17,763 nucleotides of DNA from DASYYE01 sp035946955 (GCA_035946955.1 DASYYE010000082.1:1-17763), one strand, 5' to 3'; shown: positions 6,884 through 16,364, numbered from the stretch's first letter. Notes: generated by a model from the sequence alone, not told the origin. A program made the numbers and translations.

Positions 6884-8368
6884 ATGTTCATTCGTACCCC
6901 GCTCCGCGGGCTCGTGGCGGCGGCCGTGATGACCGCCTCGGGCCTCGGTGTCGCCGTGGCAGCCACTACGCCCACTTTCGCGGCAACGCCCGCCGCGAGC
7001 CTCCCGTCCCATGTCTTCGCTCCTTACGTGGACACGGGGTTCACCAGCGTCAACGGCGCACTGCCCGGGTCCACACTGAGCACCATCGCCAGCAACTACG
7101 GCGACAAGTACTTCACGCTGGCCTTCGTCGACGGCGCCGGCTGCCAGTGGAACATGTTCAACTCGGCCATGTACCAGAGCGAGGTCTCCAGCCTCCAGGC
7201 GGCAGGCGGGAACGCGCTCATCTCATTCGGCGGCTACAACTCCGACACCAACGGCACCGACCTGGGCAGCACCTGCTCCTCAGCGAGTGCCATGGCCACC
7301 CAGGTCGAGGGCGTCGTCAACTACTTCAACCCCGCGGGCATCGACTTCGACATCGAGTCCAGTGAGCTCACCAACACCACCGACGTGAACCGCACGAACC
7401 AGGCCCTGGCGATGGTCCGCTCCTGGGCGAACAGCAACGGCCGCTCGTCCATGGACATCAACTACACCCTTCCGGTGCTGTCCAGCGGACTGACCTCTCC
7501 CGGCCTGAACGTGCTGACGAATGGCAAGGCCAACGGGTTCAGGCCGAACATCGTGAACGTCATGGCGTTCGACTTCGGCTCATCGGGCACGGAGATGGGC
7601 CAGGCGGCCGAGCAGGGACTGGCCAACAGCGCCAGCCAGGTCGGCTCCACCTACGGCACCAACGGCATCACGATGACCGGCCTGACCGTCATGCCGGGCC
7701 AGAACGACTCAGCCGGTGAGGTCTTCACGCTCTCCGACGGATCCTCAGTCGAGTCCTACGCAGCCTCCTCGGGCAGTCCGCTGCTGACCTTCTGGTCGGA
7801 AGGCCGCGACAACGGCGGCTGCCCGGGGCAGACCAGCGCCTCCTCCACTTGCAGTGGGCTCAGCCAGAACACCGGCCAGTTCACGTCCATCTTCAAAGCG
7901 TTCACCAGTGGCGGCAGCGGGGGCGGTGGCTATCCGTCCGGCTACCACCAGCTCGTTGCCAACAGCGACAGTCTGTGTGTGGATGTGGCAGGGGACAGCA
8001 CCGCCAACAACGCCGTGGTGGACCAGTGGTCGTGCAAGTCCAGTGGCAATGCCAACCAGGAGTGGCAGTTCAACTCGGTCTCCGGCGGCTACGGCGAGCT
8101 GCAGAACCAGAACAGCGGCAAGGACCTCGTGGTGCAGGGCGCGTCCACCGCTAATGGCGCGAAGATCATCCAGTACACGCAGAACGGGACGACCAACGGC
8201 CTGTGGAAACCGGTCAAGCTGTCCAACGGGTCGTGGCAGTTCCAGAACGAGCACAGTGGCCAGTGCCTGGACGTGACGGGTGCCTCGAGCACCCTGGGCG
8301 TGCAGCTCGACCAGTGGCCGTGCAAGTCCAATGCGGCAGGCGGCAACCAGGCGTTCGCCACCAGGTAG
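6884..8368 (+). CDS. Secreted GH18 chitinase with C-terminal ricin-type beta-trefoil lectin domain
   Basis: From ATG 6884 the protein is 494 aa. GAGGG lies three bases upstream; ATG 6872 is an alternative. Residues 1 to about 34 form a Sec signal peptide (basic IRTPLR, then Ala/Val-rich core, FAA cleavage region). The GH18 barrel (about 42-340) has the SFGG strand (114-117), the catalytic IDFDIES (D154, D156, E158) and a late LLTFWSEGRD. It cleaves beta-1,4-GlcNAc links by substrate-assisted catalysis. The first Asp of the classical DxxDxDxE is Ala here, as I recall for the PF-ChiA-like GH18 branch. A GGSGGGG linker (343-349) joins a ricin-B domain (about 352-494) with repeated CVDV.../CLDVTG and QW motifs that bind sugar. 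It is regulated by the promoter and palindrome just upstream and works outside the cell. Confidence 0.92.
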   Translation: MFIRTPLRGLVAAAVMTASGLGVAVAATTPTFAATPAASLPSHVFAPYVDTGFTSVNGALPGSTLSTIASNYGDKYFTLAFVDGAGCQWNMFNSAMYQSEVSSLQAAGGNALISFGGYNSDTNGTDLGSTCSSASAMATQVEGVVNYFNPAGIDFDIESSELTNTTDVNRTNQALAMVRSWANSNGRSSMDINYTLPVLSSGLTSPGLNVLTNGKANGFRPNIVNVMAFDFGSSGTEMGQAAEQGLANSASQVGSTYGTNGITMTGLTVMPGQNDSAGEVFTLSDGSSVESYAASSGSPLLTFWSEGRDNGGCPGQTSASSTCSGLSQNTGQFTSIFKAFTSGGSGGGGYPSGYHQLVANSDSLCVDVAGDSTANNAVVDQWSCKSSGNANQEWQFNSVSGGYGELQNQNSGKDLVVQGASTANGAKIIQYTQNGTTNGLWKPVKLSNGSWQFQNEHSGQCLDVTGASSTLGVQLDQWPCKSNAAGGNQAFATR

Positions 8369-8386
8369 GACAGCGCACACCGCAGC

Positions 8387-8416
8387 GGGGCGGCCCGGGC
8401 CAGGCCCGGGCGCCCC
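8387..8416. terminator. GC-rich bidirectional hairpin between convergent genes
   Basis: GGGGCGGCCCGGGC, loop CAG, GCCCGGGCGCCCC forms a long stem with one bulge. It lies between the chitinase stop (8368) and the end of the minus-strand gene (8418). There is no T-tract, as is common for actinomycete terminators. It can serve both strands. Confidence 0.65.
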
Positions 8417-8417
8417 G

Positions 8418-10022
8418 TCAGTGCGAGCAGTCGCCTTGGAGCTTCGACCCGGCCAGGTCAGCGCAACTGATGAACAGGCTGGTACGGCGGAGCTGGTCCG
8501 TCACCGTGCTGCTTTTCAGGAAGTCGATGAAGTCCGCGGTCAGGCCCTGCGGTTCGCCTTTCGTATAGAGGTGCTCCGTCACAAGGAAGGGGTAGTGACC
8601 GCTGAGGGCGTTGGCCCGGGTCGGGGCGTAACCGTTGATCGAGATCGCGCCGACCTGGGGGAAGAAGGGCAGCGCATCGGCTTCGGCGTACCCGATGGAG
8701 TCCCACTTCCGGTTGACGTAGCCGAGCAGGTCCATCGTGGTGTCTTCAAGGCACACGCTGTCCTTGGCTGGTGCGGGGCAGGGGCCTGCGGCCTGCTCCG
8801 CGCTGTCGTTGCCCTGCAGGAAGTCGCGGGCGAACGCCTCGCGGGTGCCGGAGACCCCGGACCGGCCCACAGGCACGAAGGCGGGTATTCCCACCCCTGG
8901 GTCGTTGAACGCTTGCGCGATCTGCTCGGTGGTCATCCCGCCGCCAGGACCAGCGGCGAACAGCGATGGCGGGAGCTTGACCGTGTTTCCCACCACGGCG
9001 AAGACCACCACCCCAACTGGCTGGCCCACATAAGGAGGGCCGGGCGGCCCTCCCGGTGGCTGGCCGTCGTACATCGCGGCCAGCGGACTCGGGCTGGTGC
9101 TGTTTTCAAGCTCCGACAGGCCCTGGACGCTGCCGATGGCACGCACCGTGATGTGGGCACCCGGGCAGTACTGCTCGTATTCGGCAGCGACCTCTTTGAC
9201 GATCGGCTCGAACGCGGTCGAGCCCTTGAACGCGACACTGCCGGCAGCGCAGACCGGGCTGGGACTGAGCGCACGGCTGGCCAACCGGACGCCAGCAACG
9301 GCGCTCAACGCCATCGCCAGCACAATGGCTGCGGATACGGATAGGGCCACCCACTTTCGCCGCTGCCCTTGACCGAGACGCACGAACCTGCCGCCGAGAA
9401 TGCTGCCTTCGACCAAGACCTGCCCTTGCTCGCCGTCCAGACCCGGCTGCGGGGCGGTGTCCGACTCGAGGAGCACCAGGAGCTTGAAGCCCTCGTTGTA
9501 GTTCATCTGGAGGGCCGGCAAGGTGAAGTAGTCTTCCGCCCCCGGTACCGGGGGCTCCTGCTCCTCCTGGACCAATTTGTGATAGAGGGCATTTTCCCGG
9601 ACCTTGTAGTTCACGACTCTGCGGCCGGGGAACCGGACGGCGAACTCCCGGTGCTCACCAAAGTCAGCCTCGCGGATTGGCTCGCGGCCGACGTTACGCA
9701 CCTCGACAAGTGCCAGGCTGCCGTTCGTAACAGGCGGTGCTGTCCCGTTCCCGCCCTTGTACAAGATCTCCCAGGTGATCGGTGACTGGCCGCCAGGCCC
9801 CTGCGGCAACTGTGGCTGCGCCGAAGGGTCTCCTTGGTTGACCGCCTCGTCATACAGGACGTCCCAGCCGATGACGCGGTGCCTGGAGAACACCTGGGAC
9901 AGCAGGCCCCACGCAGCGCTCGCCACCGCCAGACCGAAGCCGACCAGCAGTCCAGTGATCACCCCCCGTGTGTCGACTGCCGTGTAGAGCCGGCTAATAA
10001 CCCCCACTGCCTGCCAGTGCAT
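8418..10022 (-). CDS. Two-TM membrane protein with extracellular PstS-like (phosphate-binding type) domain
   Basis: A 534-aa protein. TM1 is about 21-44 and TM2 about 224-246. Between them is a predicted beta-rich domain (about 50-220). Residues 258-534 form a periplasmic-binding-protein domain of the PstS type: VAFKGSTAFEPIVKEVAAEY (263-282) resembles the N-terminal S-T/S-x-x ligand loop, and GRSGVSGTREAF is the canonical anion-binding Ser-Gly-Thr loop. Basic residues after TM1 (SRHR) and before TM2 (QRRK) place the middle domain inside the cell and the binding domain outside. It is not a standard lipoprotein PstS, and no pstCAB genes are nearby. A sensor or receptor role is inference. The start is ATG 10022 with only a weak AGG upstream; GTG five codons in is an alternative. 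Confidence 0.78.
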   Translation of the reverse strand: MHWQAVGVISRLYTAVDTRGVITGLLVGFGLAVASAAWGLLSQVFSRHRVIGWDVLYDEAVNQGDPSAQPQLPQGPGGQSPITWEILYKGGNGTAPPVTNGSLALVEVRNVGREPIREADFGEHREFAVRFPGRRVVNYKVRENALYHKLVQEEQEPPVPGAEDYFTLPALQMNYNEGFKLLVLLESDTAPQPGLDGEQGQVLVEGSILGGRFVRLGQGQRRKWVALSVSAAIVLAMALSAVAGVRLASRALSPSPVCAAGSVAFKGSTAFEPIVKEVAAEYEQYCPGAHITVRAIGSVQGLSELENSTSPSPLAAMYDGQPPGGPPGPPYVGQPVGVVVFAVVGNTVKLPPSLFAAGPGGGMTTEQIAQAFNDPGVGIPAFVPVGRSGVSGTREAFARDFLQGNDSAEQAAGPCPAPAKDSVCLEDTTMDLLGYVNRKWDSIGYAEADALPFFPQVGAISINGYAPTRANALSGHYPFLVTEHLYTKGEPQGLTADFIDFLKSSTVTDQLRRTSLFISCADLAGSKLQGDCSH

Positions 10023-10177
10023 CGCGACCTTCTGTCTGTCACCCCGAGCCGAGCCCGTCCGGCAGATGGCACCTTAGTAAACGAAAGTGACCAACGGCCA
10101 AACACGACATCCCAGGATGATCTCAGGCAGCTGTGACCTCATTGACGGACGAGAGTCATAATTGATCAGATATCACT

Positions 10178-10200
10178 ATGGGCATGGATAGACAGCCCAT
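10178..10200 (-). terminator. Weak hairpin after the metG-linked GNAT gene
   Basis: ATGGGC and GCCCAT, 11 bases apart, form a 6-bp stem just downstream (minus strand) of the GNAT stop codon at 10210, followed by an AT-rich stretch. It could end the metG-GNAT transcript; the stem is short. Confidence 0.3.
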
Positions 10201-10209
10201 TCCGCCCTG

Positions 10210-10947
10210 CTAGAGGTGGCGCATCCACAGGTTCGTTTCCAGGTAGGTTCCGCGGTCCTGCTCACGGTCGATGTCGACCAGGTCGAGGGCGTCTGGGACG
10301 ACGTACTGGCCTGTTTCGGGGAATGCCATGGCCGTCCAGCTCTCCCATTCGGCCACCGTCCCCGTGATGGTCATGGAGCGGGGGGCGGGCCTCAGGATGG
10401 TGGCTCCCAGCCGCTGGTGGGTGCGGATCCACGGGTCGATATGCAGGCCGTCACCCCGGGTCCAGCGGGCGAAGGCCGTCATGGACGTCAGTGGGTAGCG
10501 GCTCTTGAGCGCTGGCCTGACCGGTGCGATGACACGCTCCAGTCCCCTGGCGGTGGCTCGCTCCCGCAGCGCGGTGAGGGTCTTGCCCGCCAGCCCGCCG
10601 CCTTGCTGGTCAGCCTTGACCGCGGCGGCCATGATGCACAGCGTGTCGGCCGGCCTTGAGTCTTCATGGCCGGTGACTGAGCTGGCCAGCGCTCCGTCAT
10701 AGCCGTCGGGCAGGGTGGCGACCGTGGCGTCCCAGCGCAGCGGCACACCCCAGCCACCCGCGACGACCTGGCCGTCATCGAGCAGCAGCACGTCATAGAA
10801 GGGGAAGTACTCCTCGACGCGGCCGATGTATTCAGAGGTGATCGGGTCGTGGAAGATGAACTCCGGCCAGACGGTGCGCAGCGCCTGGGCGGTCTGCTCC
10901 TCGAGGTCGGGGCGGTCAGCCGTGGTGACCGTCGCTAGCTCACCCAC
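10210..10947 (-). CDS. GNAT-like N-acetyltransferase downstream of metG
   Basis: A 245-aa protein. The stretch IMAAAVKADQQGGGLAGKTLTALRERA (about 105-131) is an acetyl-CoA-binding motif A (Q-x-x-G-L-A-G-K) following a beta strand. ERVIAPVRPALKSRYPL (137-153) follows, and a long C-terminal part ends in YLETNLWMRHL. The pattern fits a GNAT fold; the substrate is unknown. The start is GTG 10947, chosen because homologous-looking sequence begins there. The strong ribosome site (GAGGGAG, 10971-10977) instead serves a 7-codon mini-ORF that ends over this GTG. The gene lies 36 bases after metG on the same strand and so probably shares its transcript and its attenuator. Confidence 0.75.
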   Translation of the reverse strand: MGELATVTTADRPDLEEQTAQALRTVWPEFIFHDPITSEYIGRVEEYFPFYDVLLLDDGQVVAGGWGVPLRWDATVATLPDGYDGALASSVTGHEDSRPADTLCIMAAAVKADQQGGGLAGKTLTALRERATARGLERVIAPVRPALKSRYPLTSMTAFARWTRGDGLHIDPWIRTHQRLGATILRPAPRSMTITGTVAEWESWTAMAFPETGQYVVPDALDLVDIDREQDRGTYLETNLWMRHL

Positions 10948-10963
10948 GGTGCCTGACCTGCAT
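10940..10963 (-). CDS. Seven-codon mini-ORF overlapping the GNAT start
   Basis: ATG 10963 lies seven bases after GAGGGAG (10971-10977) and encodes MQVRHRG before TGA at 10940-10942. The stop lies just inside the GTG start region of the acetyltransferase gene, in another frame. This fits a termination-reinitiation leader that sets the translation level of the downstream gene. It may equally be chance. Confidence 0.35.
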   Translation of the reverse strand: MQVRHRG

Positions 10964-10983
10964 TGTGCGACTCCCTCTGGTTG

Positions 10984-12501
10984 TCACCGGATGTCGATCC
11001 TCTCGAAGATGGGCCGAGGTGCGGGGAGCCGGCCGCTGGTGGCAGCGCACTGCTGCGCGATCCGCGCTGCTGTCTCCGGCAGGAAGGGCTCCAGGTTCTC
11101 ACCGAGCACGTCGAGGGCATGGACCAGGGGCGCGAGCACACTGTCCAGCTGGTGTCCGGCGGCCGTGTCACCGCCGCGCTCGGCCTTGGCAAGCCGCCAT
11201 GGCTGGGTGCGGTTGATGTAGCGGTTGGCTGCCTCGACGATCGCCCACACAGCCGCAGTGCCGGCCCGGAAGTCGAACCCGGTCAGGGCCGTCTCGATGA
11301 GACCGGGTGCGCGGCAGCAGGCCGCGCTGAGTTCCTCGCTGCCGGGCGGGGTGCCGGTGGTGCTGGGCGGGTACCCGGCACGGAATTGGTGGACCATCGA
11401 GACGACCCGATTGACGAGGTTGCCCAGGCCGTTGGCGAGTTCGTCATTGGCCCGGGCGGCCAGCCGTGCCACAGTGAAGTCGGTGTCCCCCACGCGCAGC
11501 ACCTCCCGCAGCAGCCACCAGCGGACGGCGTCGGTGCCGTAGGTAGTGGCCAGCTCCGTGGGGTCTACCGTGGTCCCGTTCGACTTGCTGATCTTCTGGC
11601 CGCCGATGGTGAGGTAGTCATGCACCACGATGTGAGTGGGCAACGGCAGGCCAGCCGACAGCAGCATGGCGGGCCAGTACACGGCGTGGAACCGGAGTAC
11701 GCCTTTGCCCACCAGGTGGAACCGGCGGTTGCTGCCCGTCCACCACTTTCGGTAGTCGGCACCGGCTTCGCCGAACCCGAGCGCGGTGATGTAGTTGCCC
11801 AGCGCGTCCCACCAGACATAGATGACCTGGCTTGGGTCGCCGGGTACCGGGATGCCCCAGCCGTGTGCACGGCCGGTGGACCGGGAGATGGAGAAGTCCG
11901 CCAGGCCACCACGGATGAAGCCGAGCACCTCGTTGCGCCGCTCGGCTGGCTCGATCCGCAGCTCACCGCCGCTGATCAGGTTCCGGAGCCGGTCACCGTA
12001 GCGGGAGAGACGGAAGAACCAGTTCTCCTCCGCCACGGGCTCGGGAGCGGTGCCATGTTCGGGGCAGCAGCCGCCATCCAGCTCATCGGAGGTGTAGAAC
12101 TGCTCGCAGCCCACGCAGTAGAGCCCTTCGTAATGCCTGCGGTAGAGGTCACCCGCATTGGCACAGGCCTGCCAGAACTGTTCCACCCCTGGCCGGTGCC
12201 TGGGGTCATGGCTGGTGCGGATCACATCATCGACTGTCGTCCCGAGCGGCCCATGCAGAGCCGTGGACGCGTCAGCGTTGCGGTCAACGAATTCCTGGAC
12301 GGGAAGGCCAGCCGCCTTCGCCGCCAGCACGTTCTTCAGCGAATTGTCATCGGTGCCGGTCTGGAGCCGGACCGCGTCACCACGGAGGCGGTAGTGGCGC
12401 GCCAGCACGTCGGCTTGGACCAGCTCCAGTGCGAAGCCCAGGTGCGGCTGGGCGTTCACGTAGGGGATGGTGGTGGTGATGTAGGTGTGAGGGTTGATCA
12501 T
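10984..12501 (-). CDS. metG: Methionyl-tRNA synthetase, divergent (auxiliary-type) form
   Basis: 505 aa from ATG 12501, which has a strong GGAGG five bases upstream. It attaches methionine to tRNA-Met using ATP. PYVNAQPHLGFA (13-24) is the HIGH region and KISKS (303-307) the KMSKS loop. The zinc knuckle CVGCEQFY...CCPEHG (129-149) and YVWWDALGNYIT (228-239) are typical of class I MetRS. The usual TGTDEHG motif reads TGTDDNS (48-54), suggesting a paralogue rather than the main housekeeping enzyme. The anticodon-binding helical domain (about 330-505) is present, with W at NRTQPWRLAK. Its leader carries a Met-Met peptide and competing hairpins, so expression should rise when charged Met-tRNA is short. 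The GNAT gene follows in the same transcript. Confidence 0.93.
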   Translation of the reverse strand: MINPHTYITTTIPYVNAQPHLGFALELVQADVLARHYRLRGDAVRLQTGTDDNSLKNVLAAKAAGLPVQEFVDRNADASTALHGPLGTTVDDVIRTSHDPRHRPGVEQFWQACANAGDLYRRHYEGLYCVGCEQFYTSDELDGGCCPEHGTAPEPVAEENWFFRLSRYGDRLRNLISGGELRIEPAERRNEVLGFIRGGLADFSISRSTGRAHGWGIPVPGDPSQVIYVWWDALGNYITALGFGEAGADYRKWWTGSNRRFHLVGKGVLRFHAVYWPAMLLSAGLPLPTHIVVHDYLTIGGQKISKSNGTTVDPTELATTYGTDAVRWWLLREVLRVGDTDFTVARLAARANDELANGLGNLVNRVVSMVHQFRAGYPPSTTGTPPGSEELSAACCRAPGLIETALTGFDFRAGTAAVWAIVEAANRYINRTQPWRLAKAERGGDTAAGHQLDSVLAPLVHALDVLGENLEPFLPETAARIAQQCAATSGRLPAPRPIFERIDIR

Positions 12502-12544
12502 CGGAACCTCCGGCAATCCCGGGGCACCGACCCGCCACAATGAG

Positions 12545-12570
12545 TCGAGGCCCCGTCATAGGGGCCTCGA
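12545..12570 (-). terminator. Attenuator terminator hairpin (segments 3:4) in the metG leader
   Basis: TCGAGGCCCC, loop TATGAC, GGGGCCTCGA (read on the minus strand): a perfect 10-bp stem between the leader ORF and metG. Only a weak T-rich tail (CTCATTGTG) follows. Its 5' arm GGCCCC (12561-12566) can instead pair with GGGGCC (12594-12599) at the end of the leader ORF. Confidence 0.7.
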
Positions 12571-12588
12571 ACTTTCGTCCGTGCAGCG

Positions 12589-12639
12589 TCAGCGGCCCCG
12601 CAAGCGGGGCATCATCTTCCGGGACACGGCCGTGCTCAT
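12589..12639 (-). CDS. metG leader peptide MSTAVSRKMMPRLRGR
   Basis: A 16-codon frame starting at ATG 12639, about seven bases after an extended -10 box, so it is probably read from a leaderless message. Two adjacent Met codons (12610-12615) sit directly before, and overlap by one base, the 5' arm of hairpin 1:2. The frame ends in TGA at 12589-12591, just after segment 2. This placement is what a ribosome-stalling attenuator needs. A slow ribosome at Met-Met covers segment 1 and frees segment 2. A ribosome that reaches the stop covers segment 2 and lets the terminator form. Not known to me as a described leader. Confidence 0.65.
   Translation of the reverse strand: MSTAVSRKMMPRLRGR
12594..12610 (-). 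promoter_or_regulatory. metG leader hairpin 1:2 and antiterminator segment 2
   Basis: GCCCCG-CTTG-CGGGGC (minus strand, 12595-12610) is a 6-bp stem capped by CTTG closed by G-C, a stable tetraloop. Its 3' arm contains GGGGCC (12594-12599), complementary to the 5' arm of the downstream terminator. The two pairings cannot coexist. Confidence 0.65.
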
Positions 12640-12645
12640 GTTTCC

Positions 12646-12654
12646 AGCGTAGCA
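12646..12654 (-). promoter_or_regulatory. Extended -10 promoter for the metG leader
   Basis: Read on the minus strand, TGCTACGCT matches the TGnTAnnnT extended -10 pattern (TACGCT at 12646-12651). No -35 box is recognisable at the usual distance, which is common with extended -10 promoters. Transcription would begin at or next to the leader ATG (12639). Confidence 0.5.
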
Positions 12655-12700
12655 GCCGGCCACCAGCGGCATTCGGCGTCAGTTACGCGTGTTCGGTGTC

Positions 12701-15052
<2,352 letters not shown>

Positions 15053-15409
15053 TCAACGGTCCTCAAGCAGCCCGAGGACATTGCCATCGGGGTCGGTGAC
15101 GGTGGCCACCAGGCGACCGCCACCTACGTCACGCACGGGGTCTTTCACGGCTGCGCCAGCAGCAGTCACTTCGGCCAGCTTCGCCTCGATGTCCGGCACG
15201 TGCCAGTAGGCGACCGGTGAGGTCATTCCCTGCGGGCCACCGCCGGGCACCAGCCCGATGTGCTGGCCCTCGGCATCGAATCCGACGTAATAGGAACTGT
15301 CGGCCTGTGGTTCGATGCCGAGTAGCGCGGTGTACACCGCCTTCGCCGCCGCCAGGTCGGACACGGGATGCAGCACCGTCTTGATTCCCTGGGTTGAAGA
15401 GCCGGTCAT
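15053..15409 (-). CDS. VOC (glyoxalase/bleomycin-resistance fold) protein
   Basis: 118 aa from ATG 15409, with AGGAG (15415-15419) five bases upstream; a longer start at 15427 is possible but lacks such a site. It has the two beta-alpha-beta-beta-beta modules of the vicinal oxygen chelate fold: IKTVLHPVSDLAAAKAVYTALLG in the first half and PVAYWHVPDIEAKLAEV...ATVTDPDGNVLGLLE in the second. VOC proteins are dimers that bind metal and substrate, or sequester drugs such as bleomycin. H15 and the C-terminal Glu fit metal-ligand positions. The substrate is unknown. Its stop touches the start of the UvrA-like gene. Confidence 0.85.
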   Translation of the reverse strand: MTGSSTQGIKTVLHPVSDLAAAKAVYTALLGIEPQADSSYYVGFDAEGQHIGLVPGGGPQGMTSPVAYWHVPDIEAKLAEVTAAGAAVKDPVRDVGGGRLVATVTDPDGNVLGLLEDR

Positions 15410-15483
15410 CCTCACTCCTGAAGTCATGGGTCACATCGACCCGGTGTCGTCTGTACAGGTCGTCGCCGCGATGCCCGGACGGT

Positions 15484-15897
15484 TCAGCGCAGCTCCTGGA
15501 TGCGGACCAGGTTGCCCGCGGGATCGCGGAAAGCGCAGTCGCGAACCCCATACGGCTGGTCTGTCGGCTCCTGGACGACCTCGGCGTCACTGGCCTGCAG
15601 CCGCTCGAAGACGGCGTTGACGTCCCTGGTGGCCAGGAGGACGCTGGCGTAGCTGCCCTTGGCCATCATCTCGGCGATGGTGCGGCGTTCGTCGTCGGTG
15701 ACACCGCAGCCCGGCGGAGCCGGGGGCGCCAGGACGATAGATGTCCCGGGCTGGTCGGCGGGACCGACCGTGATCCAGCGCAGCTCGCCGTATCCGACGT
15801 CGTTGCGGACCTCGAAGCCGAGCGCGTCGCGATAGAAGGCCAGGGACGCATCCGGGTCGTCGTGCGGGAGGAAGCTCGCATGAATGCTGATGTCCAT
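15484..15897 (-). CDS. VOC family protein (second paralogue)
   Basis: 137 aa from ATG 15897 (MDISIHASFLPHDDPDASL). A GTG at 15906, one base after the TAG of the regulator gene, is an alternative start and would suit translational coupling. The fold is read from DPDASLAFYRDALGFEV (about 15-31), ELRWITVGP (39-47), and the C-terminal GVRDCAFRDPAGNLVRIQE ending. The sequence is of a type I recall as common in Streptomyces beside AraC-like regulators. It differs clearly from the other VOC protein 74 bases downstream, so the pair is not a recent duplication. The substrate is unknown; it could act in detoxification or drug binding. Confidence 0.87.
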   Translation of the reverse strand: MDISIHASFLPHDDPDASLAFYRDALGFEVRNDVGYGELRWITVGPADQPGTSIVLAPPAPPGCGVTDDERRTIAEMMAKGSYASVLLATRDVNAVFERLQASDAEVVQEPTDQPYGVRDCAFRDPAGNLVRIQELR

Positions 15898-15907
15898 GCT
15901 GGTCACG

Positions 15908-16351
15908 CTAGCTGCGGCTGGTGACCTGCGCTTCTTGATTCCTGACCGGTCTCGTGACCTGTTTCGCTACGCACGACGGCATCCCCATGGTCGCCTGCGC
16001 CGCGTGGCGCCGGTAGGTACTGGGCGGCACACCGACCAACTCTGTGAAGCGGGTGCTGAAAGTGCCCAGCGACGAGCAGCCAACCGCGAAACAGACCTCA
16101 GTGACGCTGAGGTCACCGCGACGCAGCAACGCCATCGCGCGCTCGATGCGACGCGTCATCAGGTAGCCGTAGGGCGACTCGCCATAGGCGAGCCGGAACT
16201 CGCGGCTGAGGTGCCCGGCCGACATGTGCGCTCCGCGGGCGAGCGCCTCGACGTCCAGCGGTTGCGCGTACTCCCGGTCGATCCGGTCGCGGACCCGTCG
16301 CAACCGTGCGAGGTCACGCAGGTGCTGCTCTGCGGCTGGTCTGCTGGTCAC
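15908..16351 (-). CDS. AraC-family transcriptional regulator, DNA-binding domain only
   Basis: A 147-aa protein with both AraC helix-turn-helix units: LDVEALARGAHMSAGHLSREF (about 32-52) and LSVTEVCFAVGCSSLGTFSTRF (about 81-102), followed by the GVPPSTYRR signature (108-116). There is no effector-binding cupin or other sensor domain, so any signal must act by amount or partner. The GTG start at 16351 follows a TAAAAT -10 box (16359-16364) by seven bases, so the message is probably leaderless. It heads the minus-strand operon with two VOC genes and the UvrA-like gene and diverges from the rifampin phosphotransferase gene. It is therefore the natural candidate regulator of this cluster. Confidence 0.88.
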   Translation of the reverse strand: MTSRPAAEQHLRDLARLRRVRDRIDREYAQPLDVEALARGAHMSAGHLSREFRLAYGESPYGYLMTRRIERAMALLRRGDLSVTEVCFAVGCSSLGTFSTRFTELVGVPPSTYRRHAAQATMGMPSCVAKQVTRPVRNQEAQVTSRS

Positions 16352-16358
16352 CCTGTGT

Positions 16359-16364
16359 ATTTTA
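16359..16364 (-). promoter_or_regulatory. -10 box of the AraC operon
   Basis: TAAAAT on the minus strand, seven bases before the GTG start, with no clear -35. It predicts a leaderless transcript for the regulator. Confidence 0.5.

Noticed and set aside
8280..9344. A 354-codon open frame on the plus strand
   Set aside because: It overlaps the end of the chitinase gene in another frame and is antisense to the PstS-like gene; its composition is that of a shadow.
10963..12543. A 526-codon open frame on the plus strand
   Set aside because: Antisense to metG, with no recognisable domain; a GC-bias shadow.
12545..12570. Plain terminator of the UvrA-like operon only
   Set aside because: It lies 131 bases after that gene's stop and downstream of an extended -10 and a leader frame, and its 5' arm is complementary to the leader. 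A simple operon terminator remains the main alternative but does not explain these coincidences.
12502..12700. T-box or SAM riboswitch in front of metG
   Set aside because: No specifier-loop/T-box consensus and no SAM-box core is visible, and the leader is too short. The Met-Met peptide with competing stems explains the hairpins better.
15053..15897. The two VOC genes as a recent tandem duplication
   Set aside because: The proteins share the fold but little sequence, and one has a different N-terminal pattern; an old or independent pairing is more likely.
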